This document shows, in pieces, positions 25,762-34,866 of a DNA stretch of 59,637 nt. The notes under the pieces were generated by a model. The model searched no databases, was not told where the DNA came from, and saw nothing but the letters and a program-made list of their open reading frames with translations. Position 1 is the stretch's first letter. Every line of letters starts with the position of its first letter. The position numbers and the translations under genes are program-made. Source of the DNA: Palsa-459 sp035937595 (lineage in GTDB: Bacteria > Actinomycetota > Acidimicrobiia > Acidimicrobiales > RAAP-2); the NCBI GenBank assembly GCA_035937595.1, contig DASZHS010000062.1:1-59637 (forward strand), read 5' to 3'.

Positions 25762-25770
25762 CCGGCGAGT

Positions 25771-27648
25771 CTACGAGCGCGCTCCGCGACGCCCGTGGCG
25801 ACGCGGGAGGTTCGCGCGGCCGAGCGTCGAGGACCCGGGGCGCGACAGCCGCCAGACCGTGGCGCCGTCGAGGTGCGTGCCGGGCGCGCCGAGGGCGTGG
25901 CGCACGGTCGCGACGGCGCTCGCGGCGACGCGGCCGTCGATCGCCACGACCTCGAGCGGCGCCCACCGCGCGAGCAGCACCCGGAGGCGGGCGAGCTGGT
26001 CGTGCGAGAGCGCCCGCCCGCGGCTGAGCCGCTGGAGCAGCCGCGCGTCGGGCAGCCGCGACAGGAACTCGTCCTTTTGGTGGTCCGCGCCGGGGATGAA
26101 CCCGAACCCGCCGACGAGGGCGATGCGGAGCCCCGACTCTGCCTGCCAGGCCATCGCCTCGTCGCTCGTGTACCACGCGAAGGGCAGGACGAGCACCGCG
26201 GTCCCGGTGGGCACCGCGGCGCCCGCCGTCGTGAACCACGCGGGCACGCGCGCGGTCTCGACGGTGAGCGGGAGCGCGTAGGTGACCCCGACCGGCACGA
26301 GGGCGACGAGGGCCACCGCCACGGCGCACGCACCGCTCCCCCACGCGCCCCACCGCGCGCGCAGCGCGCGCGTCGCGCGCCGCTCGGGTCGCCAGCTCCC
26401 GTCGATCGCCATGGCCAAGAGGAGCGCCAGGCACAGCGTCGTGCCGATCGCGTAGCGCACGACGACGACGTCGTCGACGACCGGGATGCGCCACCACAGC
26501 CCGAGGAAGTTCGCCTCGAGGCACAGACAGCCGAGCGCGGCGATCGTGACAACGGCGTAGCGGGCGCGCCGCGCGGCCAGGGCGAACCCGGCCGCGGCGA
26601 CCACGACGATGCCGAGCCCCACGTACCCGGTCCCCGGGCCGCTCGGGCCGAGGTAGCCCGCGGAGCGCACCGCGCGCGACGGCGAGGCGAACCCCGCCTG
26701 CGGCCAGACCGCGCCGGGGCCGCGCAGGCCGTGCAGGAACGGCCAGTACGGGCCGCCCACGTGCTGGGGGCCGAAGAAGAAGACCCACACCGGGTAGGCG
26801 AGGCAGACCGCGGTGAGCACGGTCGCGACCGCGCCCGCCTCGAGCAGCCGGGGCCACGCGTCCGCGAGCAGGTCGCGGCGCACGACGAGGACGCCCAGCA
26901 CGCAGGCGAGGGCGAGCAGCGCGGTGACGAGCACGACCTCGATCCCGATGAAGGCCTCGGCGACCGTGAGGGCCCCGAGGTAGACGCCCGCACGACGCGG
27001 CGCGAGCTCGCCGCGGAGGAGGCGGTCGCCGACGAGCAGCACCAGCGGCGGGTAGGCGAGCAGCGTCAGGTTGAGGTGCCCGAGGTCGACGTTGCCGAGC
27101 ACGAACGGCGAGAACCCGTAGGCGAGCCCCGCGACGCACCGCGCCGCCCAGAGACGGACGAACCGGCCGGCGAGCGCGTAGGCGGCGAGCCCGGTGAGGA
27201 CCGGGGCGAGGAGGTTGGCGACGTTCGACGAGAGGATCGGCCCGCCGAGCAGCGTGACGGGGGCGAGCACGGCGGCCGGCAGGAGCCAGCTCGTGTTCGT
27301 CATCGCGTTGATGCCGCCGAACCGCGCGAACAGCGCGTTCGTGTAGAGCGGGTTGTGCCCGTGCTGGAGCGCGCGCGGGAGCCACTCGAACCACCAGAGC
27401 TGCTCGGCCACGTCGCCGCACGGGCACGTGACCGAGCGGCTCGGGCTGCCGGTCAGCCAGACGTGGGCCCACACGAGCAGCGCGACACCGAGGTAGACCG
27501 CGCCCGCGGCGAGCGCCCCCACCACCCAGCGGCGCGACGCGACGTCGTCGGTTGGTCGCCGCGCCGCGGTAGGGATCGCGGGAGCAGCGGCGACCGCGTC
27601 CTTCGCGGCGGGCACCGCGGCGGGGGTCGCGGCGGCGTGCTCATCCAC
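25771..27648 (-). CDS. Multi-span membrane protein, GT-C-like, paralogue of the next gene
   Basis: A 625-residue protein with about ten membrane helices and a C-terminal soluble domain. The first external loop has CPCGDVAEQLWWFEWLPRAL and HNPLYTNALFARFGGIN, which resembles the acidic first loop of GT-C glycosyltransferases. The C-terminal part (AVLVLPFAWYTSDEAMAWQ) looks like the lumenal part of such enzymes. No precise family is recognised, and a sugar-phosphate lipid substrate is only a guess. It starts with GTG and overlaps the upstream paralogue by 8 bases. The first ~40 residues are an Ala/Pro-rich cytosolic tail. Confidence 0.75.
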   Translation of the reverse strand: MDEHAAATPAAVPAAKDAVAAAPAIPTAARRPTDDVASRRWVVGALAAGAVYLGVALLVWAHVWLTGSPSRSVTCPCGDVAEQLWWFEWLPRALQHGHNPLYTNALFARFGGINAMTNTSWLLPAAVLAPVTLLGGPILSSNVANLLAPVLTGLAAYALAGRFVRLWAARCVAGLAYGFSPFVLGNVDLGHLNLTLLAYPPLVLLVGDRLLRGELAPRRAGVYLGALTVAEAFIGIEVVLVTALLALACVLGVLVVRRDLLADAWPRLLEAGAVATVLTAVCLAYPVWVFFFGPQHVGGPYWPFLHGLRGPGAVWPQAGFASPSRAVRSAGYLGPSGPGTGYVGLGIVVVAAAGFALAARRARYAVVTIAALGCLCLEANFLGLWWRIPVVDDVVVVRYAIGTTLCLALLLAMAIDGSWRPERRATRALRARWGAWGSGACAVAVALVALVPVGVTYALPLTVETARVPAWFTTAGAAVPTGTAVLVLPFAWYTSDEAMAWQAESGLRIALVGGFGFIPGADHQKDEFLSRLPDARLLQRLSRGRALSHDQLARLRVLLARWAPLEVVAIDGRVAASAVATVRHALGAPGTHLDGATVWRLSRPGSSTLGRANLPRRHGRRGARS

Positions 27649-29383
27649 GACGGCGCACCGCCCAGGTCGTCGCGCCGTCGGCGTGGACGCCGGGACCGAG
27701 GACCCCGTCGAGCGTGACGAGCACCGGCGGGGGCACGTGGCCGTCGACGGCCACGACCTCGAGCGGCGCCCAGCCCACCAGCAGCCGGCGCAGCGCCGTG
27801 CGCTGGGCGTCGGAGAGCGGCGTCACCCCGGCGCTCAGCTGCTGGAGCAGCGTCGCGTCGGGGAGCGGGGAGAGCACCGAAGCGCGACGGTGATCCGCGC
27901 CCGGGACGTACCCGAACCCCCCGACCAGCGCGAAGCGCAGCCCCGCCTCTGCCTGCCAGACCATCGCGGTGTCGCTCGAGCCCCACGCGAAGGGCACGAC
28001 GAGCACGGCGGTCCCGGCCGGCACGCGGGTCCCGGCCGTCGCGAACCATCGCGGCACCGACACGGGCGCGACCTTGAAGGGCAGCGTGTAGGTCGCCGCG
28101 ACGGGGACGAACGCGGCGAGGGCGCAGCCGACGGCGGCCGCGCCGCTCCCCAGACGGCCGAGGTGCGCGCGCACCCAGACCGCGGGCGCGCGGGCGGGCC
28201 GCCACCACCCGTCGAGCACCATCGCGAGCATCACCGAGAGGCACAGGGTCGTCCCGACCGCCCAGCGCACCGAGACCACGTCGTTGAGCAGCGGCACCGA
28301 CGCGACGAGCCGTCGTGGGTTCGCCTCGAGCACGAGCAGCGCCGCCGCGGCGATCCCGAGCACCGCGTAGGCGGCCCGCCGGCGCACGACCAGGGCGCCC
28401 ACGAGGACCACGAGGACGATCCCGAGCCCGAGGAACTGGGTCCCCGGACCACGCGCACCCTCATAGCCGGCGAGCATCGTCGAGTGGACGGGCACCCCGA
28501 CGTCGGCGCGCGGCCAGACGAACCGGTCGAGCCCGAGCTCGGCCGTCGTCGTCCAGAAGGGCCCCCCAACGTGTGCGGGGCCGAAGAAGAAGACCCACAC
28601 CGGGTAGGCGAGGCCGACCGCGGCGATCGCGCCGCCGATCGCCGCGGCGGTGGCCACCCGTCGCCACGCCGCGGCCAGCACGTCGCGGCGGACGAGGGCG
28701 AGCGCCACGAGGAGGCCGGCGACGAGCCCCGCGGTGAGGGCCAACCCCTCGGTGCCGAAGAACGCCTCGGCGACCGTCAGGCACCCGAGCGTGATCCCCG
28801 CGCGACGCGGCGAGGTCTCACCGCACAGCAGTCGGTCGCCCACGAGCACGACGAGCGGGGTGTAGGCGAGCATCGTCAGGTTGACGTGCCCGATGTCGAC
28901 GTTGCCCATGACGAACGGCGAGAACGCGTAGGCGAGCCCCGCGGCGAACCGCGCCCACGCGAGGGTGGTGAAGCGCCCGGCGAGCGCGTAGGCGGCCATG
29001 CCCGTCGCGACCGGCGCCAAGAGGTTGGCCGCGTTGAACGAGGCGATCGGCCCGAAGGCGAGCGTCACCGGGCTGAGCAGGGCGGCGGGCAGCATCCAGG
29101 AGAGGTTCGACTCGGCGTTGATGCCGCCGAACCGCGCGAAGAGCGCGTTCGAGTAGAAGGGGTTGTGCCCGTGCTGGAGCGCGCGCGGGAACCACTCGAG
29201 CCACCACAGCTGCTGGGCGACGTCCCCGCACGGGCAGGTGAGGGTGTGCGCGGGGTCCCCCGTCAGCCACACGTGCGCCCAGACGAGGAGCGAGACACCG
29301 AGGTAGGCGAGCCCCGCCGCCACGACGGGCACCCATCGCGCGCGGCGCGGTGCGGTGGGCGCCGGCGCCGCGTCCACCGCCAT
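27641..29383 (-). CDS. Multi-span membrane protein, GT-C-like, paralogue
   Basis: A 580-residue paralogue of the neighbouring gene, very alike in the first 300 residues: VWAHVWLTGDP, TCPCGDVAQQLWW, FPRALQHGHNPFYSNALFA, and YPVWVFFFGPAHVGG are shared with few changes. It has about ten helices and the same C-terminal domain (AVLVVPFAWGSSDTAMVWQ). ATG at 29383 has AGAGGATG upstream. The pair arose by tandem duplication and is translated together. Role unknown, possibly transfer of a sugar from a polyprenyl carrier. Confidence 0.75.
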   Translation of the reverse strand: MAVDAAPAPTAPRRARWVPVVAAGLAYLGVSLLVWAHVWLTGDPAHTLTCPCGDVAQQLWWLEWFPRALQHGHNPFYSNALFARFGGINAESNLSWMLPAALLSPVTLAFGPIASFNAANLLAPVATGMAAYALAGRFTTLAWARFAAGLAYAFSPFVMGNVDIGHVNLTMLAYTPLVVLVGDRLLCGETSPRRAGITLGCLTVAEAFFGTEGLALTAGLVAGLLVALALVRRDVLAAAWRRVATAAAIGGAIAAVGLAYPVWVFFFGPAHVGGPFWTTTAELGLDRFVWPRADVGVPVHSTMLAGYEGARGPGTQFLGLGIVLVVLVGALVVRRRAAYAVLGIAAAALLVLEANPRRLVASVPLLNDVVSVRWAVGTTLCLSVMLAMVLDGWWRPARAPAVWVRAHLGRLGSGAAAVGCALAAFVPVAATYTLPFKVAPVSVPRWFATAGTRVPAGTAVLVVPFAWGSSDTAMVWQAEAGLRFALVGGFGYVPGADHRRASVLSPLPDATLLQQLSAGVTPLSDAQRTALRRLLVGWAPLEVVAVDGHVPPPVLVTLDGVLGPGVHADGATTWAVRRRG

Positions 29384-29427
29384 CGCGACATCCTCTCGCG
29401 CGACGACGGCCGCGCGGCGCCCCGCCA

Positions 29428-30297
29428 CTAGGTGGGCGGCAGGGCGAGCGCGCGTCGGCGCGCGTCGCCCGTCACGCCGATCGACGCCGCGACGACGCAG
29501 AGCCCGCCGCACAGCGCGGCGACGCCCACGTGCTGGCCGAGGACGAGCCAGCCGACGGCGAAGGCGACGGCGGGGTTGAGGCTGAAGAGGACCGCCACCT
29601 GCGCCGCGGAGAGGCGGCGCAGCGCCGCGAGCTCGAGCGCGAACCCGACCACGACGCCGAGGACCGCCACGACGGCGAGCCGCAGCAGGAGCGCCCAGGT
29701 GAGCGAGGAGAAGGCGCCAACGGCCAGCGGGACGGTGAGCACGGCGGCCACCCCGAGGGCGAGCGCGAGCCCGTCGACCCCCCTCGTGAGCGCACCGAGG
29801 CGCTTCGAGGCGAGCGTGTAGCTCGCCCAGCCGGCGGCCGCGAGGAGGGCGAAGGCGGCGCCGAGGAGCGTCATCCCACCCCCTGGTCGCGCGAGCAGCA
29901 CGACGCCGAGGAGCCCGATCGCCGCGTAGAGGGCGTGGCGGCGCCCGCTGCCGGCGACGACGGCGAGCGTGAACGGGCCGAGGAACTCGATCGAGACCGC
30001 GGTGCCGAGCGGGAGCCGGGCAACGGCCTGGAAGAAGCAGACGTTCATCGCCGCGACGGCGACGCCGAACGCGAGCACGCCGCCCCACGCGGCGCGGTCG
30101 AACCCCTTGAGCGACGGTCGCGCGACGAGGAGGAGGAGCGTCGCGCCGAGGAGGAACCGGAACCCGCTCGACGCCGCCGCGCCGATCACGGCGAACGCCG
30201 GCAGCGCGATCGCCGCCGAGCTCTGGATGGACGTCGCCCCGGCGAGCACGCAGGCCGCCCCCAGGGTGGCGTCGTGCCCGTGGCGTCCCTGCGTCAC
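29428..30297 (-). CDS. rhtA: EamA/DMT-family exporter, RhtA-like
   Basis: A 289-residue drug/metabolite transporter with ten helices in two EamA repeats. The first repeat includes SIQSSAAIALPAFAVIGA and FLLGATLLLLVARPSL; the second ends VLFSLNPAVAFAVGWLVLGQ. This is the RhtA/YdcZ-like subgroup, exporting threonine and homoserine. The GTG at 30297 overlaps the stop of thrB, which makes phosphohomoserine for threonine. The link is good support for an amino-acid exporter, though substrate is inferred. Confidence 0.8.
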   Translation of the reverse strand: MTQGRHGHDATLGAACVLAGATSIQSSAAIALPAFAVIGAAASSGFRFLLGATLLLLVARPSLKGFDRAAWGGVLAFGVAVAAMNVCFFQAVARLPLGTAVSIEFLGPFTLAVVAGSGRRHALYAAIGLLGVVLLARPGGGMTLLGAAFALLAAAGWASYTLASKRLGALTRGVDGLALALGVAAVLTVPLAVGAFSSLTWALLLRLAVVAVLGVVVGFALELAALRRLSAAQVAVLFSLNPAVAFAVGWLVLGQHVGVAALCGGLCVVAASIGVTGDARRRALALPPT

Positions 30298-31139
30298 CCC
30301 CAGACGAGCCCCCGTCGGTCCGGGACCACCTCGAGGACCCGGCCGGTCAGCCCCGCCGCGCGGAGGGCGCGGCGCCCGGCGTCCGCCACGATCGAGGACG
30401 TGGTCGGCGAGACGACGGCGAGCACCGTCGGGCCCGCCCCCGACCAGCACGCCCCGAGCGCGCCGGCGCCGCACAGGTGGTCGGCGATCGCCGTGGCCGC
30501 GGGGAAGAGGGCCGCGCGGTGCGGCTCGTGGAGCTGGTCGTCCATCGCGTGGGCGGAGAACGCGCCGAGGTCCGCCATCCCCGCGAGGAGCAGCCCCAGG
30601 TGCTGGAGGTTGAAGACGACGGCCGGGCGCGACACCGTGTCGGGGAGCACGGCGCGGGCGGCCGCCGTCGCGAGCTCGTGGTCGGGGATCACCAAGACGG
30701 TGCGCAGCGCGGGATCGAGCGGGAGCGGGGCGGCGACCACGCCGTCGTCGCGCACCGACGCCGCGACGAGCCCCCCGCGGTACGACGCGGCCGCGTTCTC
30801 GGGGTGCCCGTCGGACGCGGCCGCCACGGCGAGCGGGTCCTCGGCGCCGGCGGCCGCGGCCGCGGCAAGGGCGACCGCGGCCGACGAGCCGAGCCCGCGC
30901 GCGGGCGGGATCTCGGAGCGCACCGTGACGGCGAGGTGGTCGTGGCCCGCGACCTTTGTCGCGACCTGCACGGCAAGGTTCGTCGCGTCGAGCGGCAGCG
31001 CCGAGCCCTCGCCGACGCAGCGGACCGTCAGCGACGGCGCGTCACACACCTCGACTTCGACGTAGAGCGAGAGCGCGAGGGCGACGGCATCGAAGCCGGG
31101 TCCGAGGTTCGCGCTCGACGCCGGCGCGCGTGCCAACAC
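30294..31139 (-). CDS. thrB: Homoserine kinase
   Basis: A 281-residue GHMP kinase. It opens LARAPASSANLGPGFDAVALAL, the homoserine-kinase start, with the ATP loop PPARGLGSSAAVALAAA and the late motif GACWSGAGPTVLAVV. It phosphorylates homoserine on the way to threonine. GTG at 31139 follows the carboxypeptidase stop by four bases, with GAGG in between. No thrA or thrC is in the window. The RhtA-like exporter follows directly. Confidence 0.92.
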   Translation of the reverse strand: MLARAPASSANLGPGFDAVALALSLYVEVEVCDAPSLTVRCVGEGSALPLDATNLAVQVATKVAGHDHLAVTVRSEIPPARGLGSSAAVALAAAAAAGAEDPLAVAAASDGHPENAAASYRGGLVAASVRDDGVVAAPLPLDPALRTVLVIPDHELATAAARAVLPDTVSRPAVVFNLQHLGLLLAGMADLGAFSAHAMDDQLHEPHRAALFPAATAIADHLCGAGALGACWSGAGPTVLAVVSPTTSSIVADAGRRALRAAGLTGRVLEVVPDRRGLVWG

Positions 31140-31143
31140 CTCG

Positions 31144-32427
31144 TCATCGTAGGCGTTGCCACAGCGTCGGACGGGTAAGCGTCGCGCTCGCGACGAGCTG
31201 GCTGCGGCCGTGGAACGCACCACTGGTGACGCTGATGGTCGCCACGATCTGGTTGGCGAGCACCTGGTCGCTCGCCCAGGGGACGTCGGTCACCGTCGCG
31301 GTCGACGGCACGCCGTCGAAGGTCGGCACCTCGATCGTCACCGCGGCGAGCACGGGCACGGTGCTCGCGGGCCAGCCGATGTCGCCCATCGCGGCGTGGG
31401 CGGTCGTGACGCGCCACGGTGCGAGGTGGTGCGCGGCGGCCGACGCCAGCACCAGCGCGGCGCGCCCCGCCGCGGCGACGTCGGGGTTGATCGCGGTGGC
31501 GGGATGCGGCTTCATCGAGAACTGGTTGAGCACGACGTCGATGATCTGGATCGGCTTACCCGCCACCATGACGTCGTAGGCCATGACGTCGCAGCCGCCG
31601 GCCGCGGTCGTGTTGCCGGACTTGATCCCGACGACGTGGGGCCGGCCGACGTAGGGCGTGTACGACGTGACGGTGCCGGCGACGGGGAGGGTGACCGAGG
31701 GCTGGCGCACGATCTGGGCGAACGTCGGGTTGGCCATGAGCACGGTCGCGAGGTGCAGCACGTCGACGGCGCTCGACACCGAGCCCGGGTCGAGCCCGGT
31801 GACGTCGACGTAGCTCGACTTGGTCATGCCGAGCGACTGGGCGGCCTCGTTCATCTTGACGACCATCTCGTCGTCGGAGCCGGCGACGAGGTCGCCCAGC
31901 ATGAGGGCGAAGTTGCTCGCCGAGTGCACGAGCAGCCCGTCGAGGAGCTGGCGCTCCGTCAGCACCTCGCCCGCGACCACCTCCACGCAGGACTGGTTGG
32001 TCTTCAGGTCGTGGCGGTACGCGGCGACGTCGGCGGTCGTGACCGTGACGCTCGGGCCGGTCTGGGCCAAGGTGAGCGGGCGACCCTCGACCACGGGGCT
32101 GAGGGGGAGCGCCTGGAGCGTGACGTAGGTCGCCGTGAGCTTGGTCACGCTCGCGATCGGGACCGACGCCTGGTTGGCGGTCGCCTCGAGGACGTGCATC
32201 GCCGGGATCGCGAGGGCGGCCTCACCCTGCAGCGGGAAGGGGAGCGCGACGTGCGTCGAGGAGGCCGGCGAGGGCGGCACGACGAGCGCGAGGGTGGGCG
32301 CGCCCTTCGGGAGCGGGATCGCCGCGGCCGCGACGAGGCCGAACCCGACGAGCACGCCGAGCGCGACCCCAACGACGACGACGGTGCGGTGGGAGGGGCC
32401 GTGCCGCCCCCGACGGTGCCCTGCCAC
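31144..32427 (-). CDS. D-alanyl-D-alanine carboxypeptidase (S11, PBP5-like)
   Basis: A 427-residue membrane-anchored penicillin-binding protein. A basic N-terminus and one helix (~16-38) lead to the S11 catalytic domain: SVTK (in IASVTKLTATY), S-A-S-N (HSASNFALML) and the KSG triad (VGIKSGNTTAA). The beta-rich C-terminal region is longer than in simple DacA. It trims the terminal D-Ala from peptidoglycan stem peptides. GTG at 32427 follows the ftsK stop at once. The partner genes do not help narrow its role. Confidence 0.88.
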   Translation of the reverse strand: MAGHRRGRHGPSHRTVVVVGVALGVLVGFGLVAAAAIPLPKGAPTLALVVPPSPASSTHVALPFPLQGEAALAIPAMHVLEATANQASVPIASVTKLTATYVTLQALPLSPVVEGRPLTLAQTGPSVTVTTADVAAYRHDLKTNQSCVEVVAGEVLTERQLLDGLLVHSASNFALMLGDLVAGSDDEMVVKMNEAAQSLGMTKSSYVDVTGLDPGSVSSAVDVLHLATVLMANPTFAQIVRQPSVTLPVAGTVTSYTPYVGRPHVVGIKSGNTTAAGGCDVMAYDVMVAGKPIQIIDVVLNQFSMKPHPATAINPDVAAAGRAALVLASAAAHHLAPWRVTTAHAAMGDIGWPASTVPVLAAVTIEVPTFDGVPSTATVTDVPWASDQVLANQIVATISVTSGAFHGRSQLVASATLTRPTLWQRLR

Positions 32428-32428
32428 G

Positions 32429-34801
32429 TCAGCGTGCGGCGTCGAGCTCGTCGGGGTGCAGCAGCACCGCGCGCGCCTTCGAGCCCTCGGACGGCCCGAC
32501 GGTCCCCTCGAGCTCCAAGAGGTCCATGAGCCGCCCCGCCCTCGCGAAGCCGACCCGCAGCTTGCGCTGGAGCATCGAGGTCGAGCCGAGCTGGCTGCGC
32601 ACCACGAGCTCGCGCGCCTGGCGCAGCAGCTCGTCGTCGTCCTCGTCGCCCGTCAGTCCGCGCGACGCGACCTGGGCGTCGAGGTCCTGGGCGACCACGG
32701 GCTCGCTCACCCTGCCCTGGCGCCGCCACGCCGTCACGACGGCGCGGACCTCCTCTTCGGAGACCCAGGGCGACTGGATCCGGCGCGCCACGTTCGAGTT
32801 GGCCGTGAGGAGCAGCATGTCGCCCTTGCCGATCAGGCGCTCCGCACCCTGCTGGTCCAAGATGACCCGGCTGTCGGCAAGCGACGAGACGGCGAAGGCC
32901 ATCCTCGAGGGGATGTTCGCCTTGATGACGCCCGTGATCACGTCGACGCTCGGGCGCTGCGTGGCGAGCACGAGGTGGATCCCGACGGCGCGGGCCATCT
33001 GGGCGATCCGCACCACGGACTCCTCGACGTCGCGCGCGGCGACCATCATGAGGTCGTTCAGCTCGTCGACGACGATGACGACGAACGGCAGCCGCTCGGC
33101 GGCGGGCTCTGGCTCCCCCACCGGCTGCGTCGGCGCGTAGGCGGTCGTCGCGACCACGTCGGCCACGACGTCAGCGACGGCCCTCGGGCCCGGGCGCGCG
33201 AGCTCGCCGCGCTCGAGGGCCTCGTTGTAGCCGGCGAGGTCGCGCACGCCGTGCTCGGCGAGCAGGTCGTAGCGACGCTCCATCTCGCGGACGGCCCAGT
33301 TGAGCGCACCGGCCGCCTTCTTCGGGTCCACGACGACCGGCCCGAGCAGGTGGGGCAGGTCGTTGTAGTTCCCGAGCTCGACGCGCTTCGGGTCCACCAG
33401 GATGAGGCGCACCTGGTCGGGTGTCGCGCGCATCACGATCGACGTCACGAGCGCGTTGATGCACGAGCTCTTCCCCGCACCCGTCGCGCCCGAGATGAGC
33501 ACGTGGGGCATCTCTGCGAGGTTGACGAACAGCGGGCGCCCCGCGATGTCGCGCCCGAGCGCGACGTCGAGCGGGTGCGTGGCGGCCACCGCCTCGGGCG
33601 TGGCCAAAAGGTCGCCGAGCGTAACGAGGGTCCGACGCTGGTTCGGGACCTCGACACCGATCGCCGAGCGTCCGGGGATCGGCGCGAGGATGCGGACGTC
33701 CGGGGAGGCCATCGCGTAGGCGATGTCCTTCGACAGCGACGTCACCCGCGCGACCTTCACGCCCGGACCGAGCTCGAGCTCGTAGCGCGTGACGGTCGGC
33801 CCGACGGTGAACCCCACGAGCTGGGTGTCGACGCCGTGGGCGTCGAGGGCCTCGACGAGCTCGCCGCCGAGCGCCTCGACGCCGCGGTGGTCGAGGCGCT
33901 GCACCTTGGTCCTCGCGAGGAGCGAGGGGTCCGGCAGGGTCCAGGCCCCGGCGTGGACCGGGACGGCCTGCGGTCGGGTCGGCGGGAGGGCGACCGGCAC
34001 CTCGCCGGTCGGGGCCAGCACCTCGACCGTGTCGGGTGCCGCGTCGTCATAGGGGTCCTCGTCGTAGGCCTCGTCCTCGTCGTAGGCCTCGTCCTCGTCG
34101 TCGGCGTCCTCGTCGTCGTCGGCGTCCTCGTCGTCGAGCTCGTCGCGGTGCCGTCGCGCGCCGGGGCCGCGCACGAGCGTGCCCCCCGCCCACCATCGCG
34201 CGAGGTGCCGCGCGCCGGTCGACGCCCCCGTGGTCGCGCCGCGGTACAGGGCGCGCAGCGTGACCCCGGTGAGCAGCACGACGCCGAGGACGGCCACCGC
34301 GAGGAGGACGACGACGGCACCCGGCGAGCCGATGCCGCTCGACAGCGGACCGCCGACGGCGATGCCCAGCCACCCGCCGGCCGAGGAGAGCACCGCGCCG
34401 CTCGCGGTCACCCCCGGTCGGGAGCCGGCGACGTCGCACAGCCCGCACACCGCGAGGAGGACGAGCCCGCCGCCGACCGCGACGCGCAGGGGCTCGGGCT
34501 CGGTCCTCGCGGCGAGGAGGACCCCGGCCGTGCCGAGGAGCCCGAGCGGGACGAGGAACCGCGCCCAGCCGATCAGCCGCCCGAGCCCCACGTCGAGCCC
34601 GTGGCCGACGATCCCGAGCGCCCCGAACCAGCACGCGAGGGCGAGCAGGGCCCCGAGGGTCGCCAGCACGACGATCACGAGGTCGCGGCGGTGGCGGCGC
34701 AGCAGGCCGCCCCCCTCGTCCCTCGGCGCCTCGCGCCGGGGGCGCTTGGGCGTGCCGGGGCGTGCGTGCGCCGCACCGGAGGTGCGCCTCGTGGTCGCCA
34801 C
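32429..34801 (-). CDS. ftsK: DNA translocase FtsK/SpoIIIE
   Basis: A 790-residue septal DNA pump. About four or five N-terminal helices (~40-185) anchor it in the membrane. A variable linker follows, then the RecA-like motor with Walker A GATGAGKSS, Walker B VVIVVDELNDLMM and the C-terminal gamma winged helix (TSMLQRKLRVGFARAGRLMD). It moves chromosome ends across the closing septum. The linker has an unusual run of Asp/Glu (~220-253). Start is GTG. Neighbours rnj and dapA upstream follow the actinobacterial order. Confidence 0.95.
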   Translation of the reverse strand: MATTRRTSGAAHARPGTPKRPRREAPRDEGGGLLRRHRRDLVIVVLATLGALLALACWFGALGIVGHGLDVGLGRLIGWARFLVPLGLLGTAGVLLAARTEPEPLRVAVGGGLVLLAVCGLCDVAGSRPGVTASGAVLSSAGGWLGIAVGGPLSSGIGSPGAVVVLLAVAVLGVVLLTGVTLRALYRGATTGASTGARHLARWWAGGTLVRGPGARRHRDELDDEDADDDEDADDEDEAYDEDEAYDEDPYDDAAPDTVEVLAPTGEVPVALPPTRPQAVPVHAGAWTLPDPSLLARTKVQRLDHRGVEALGGELVEALDAHGVDTQLVGFTVGPTVTRYELELGPGVKVARVTSLSKDIAYAMASPDVRILAPIPGRSAIGVEVPNQRRTLVTLGDLLATPEAVAATHPLDVALGRDIAGRPLFVNLAEMPHVLISGATGAGKSSCINALVTSIVMRATPDQVRLILVDPKRVELGNYNDLPHLLGPVVVDPKKAAGALNWAVREMERRYDLLAEHGVRDLAGYNEALERGELARPGPRAVADVVADVVATTAYAPTQPVGEPEPAAERLPFVVIVVDELNDLMMVAARDVEESVVRIAQMARAVGIHLVLATQRPSVDVITGVIKANIPSRMAFAVSSLADSRVILDQQGAERLIGKGDMLLLTANSNVARRIQSPWVSEEEVRAVVTAWRRQGRVSEPVVAQDLDAQVASRGLTGDEDDDELLRQARELVVRSQLGSTSMLQRKLRVGFARAGRLMDLLELEGTVGPSEGSKARAVLLHPDELDAAR
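34043..34144 (-). repeat. Acidic tandem repeat inside ftsK linker
   Basis: The DNA is a simple repeat of GAC/GAG-type codons, including an 18-base unit read as EAYDED twice and a shorter DEDADD unit. It encodes a nearly purely acidic stretch with Tyr inserts in the FtsK linker. Such repeats change length by slippage, so copy number may vary between strains. Confidence 0.75.
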
Positions 34802-34866
34802 AGCACGACAAACCTACCGGCGCGCACCGGGCGATCCGCGCCATCGGCCATAGGCTCGCGCGCGTC

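Noticed and set aside
24319..27717. 1132-codon plus-strand open frame opposite miaB and the GT-C-like gene
   Set aside because: It is mostly R, E, D, H and A with no motif, and lies over two well-supported genes.
34043..34144. CRISPR-like repeat
   Set aside because: The repeats are short, in frame and lack spacers; they encode an acidic linker.
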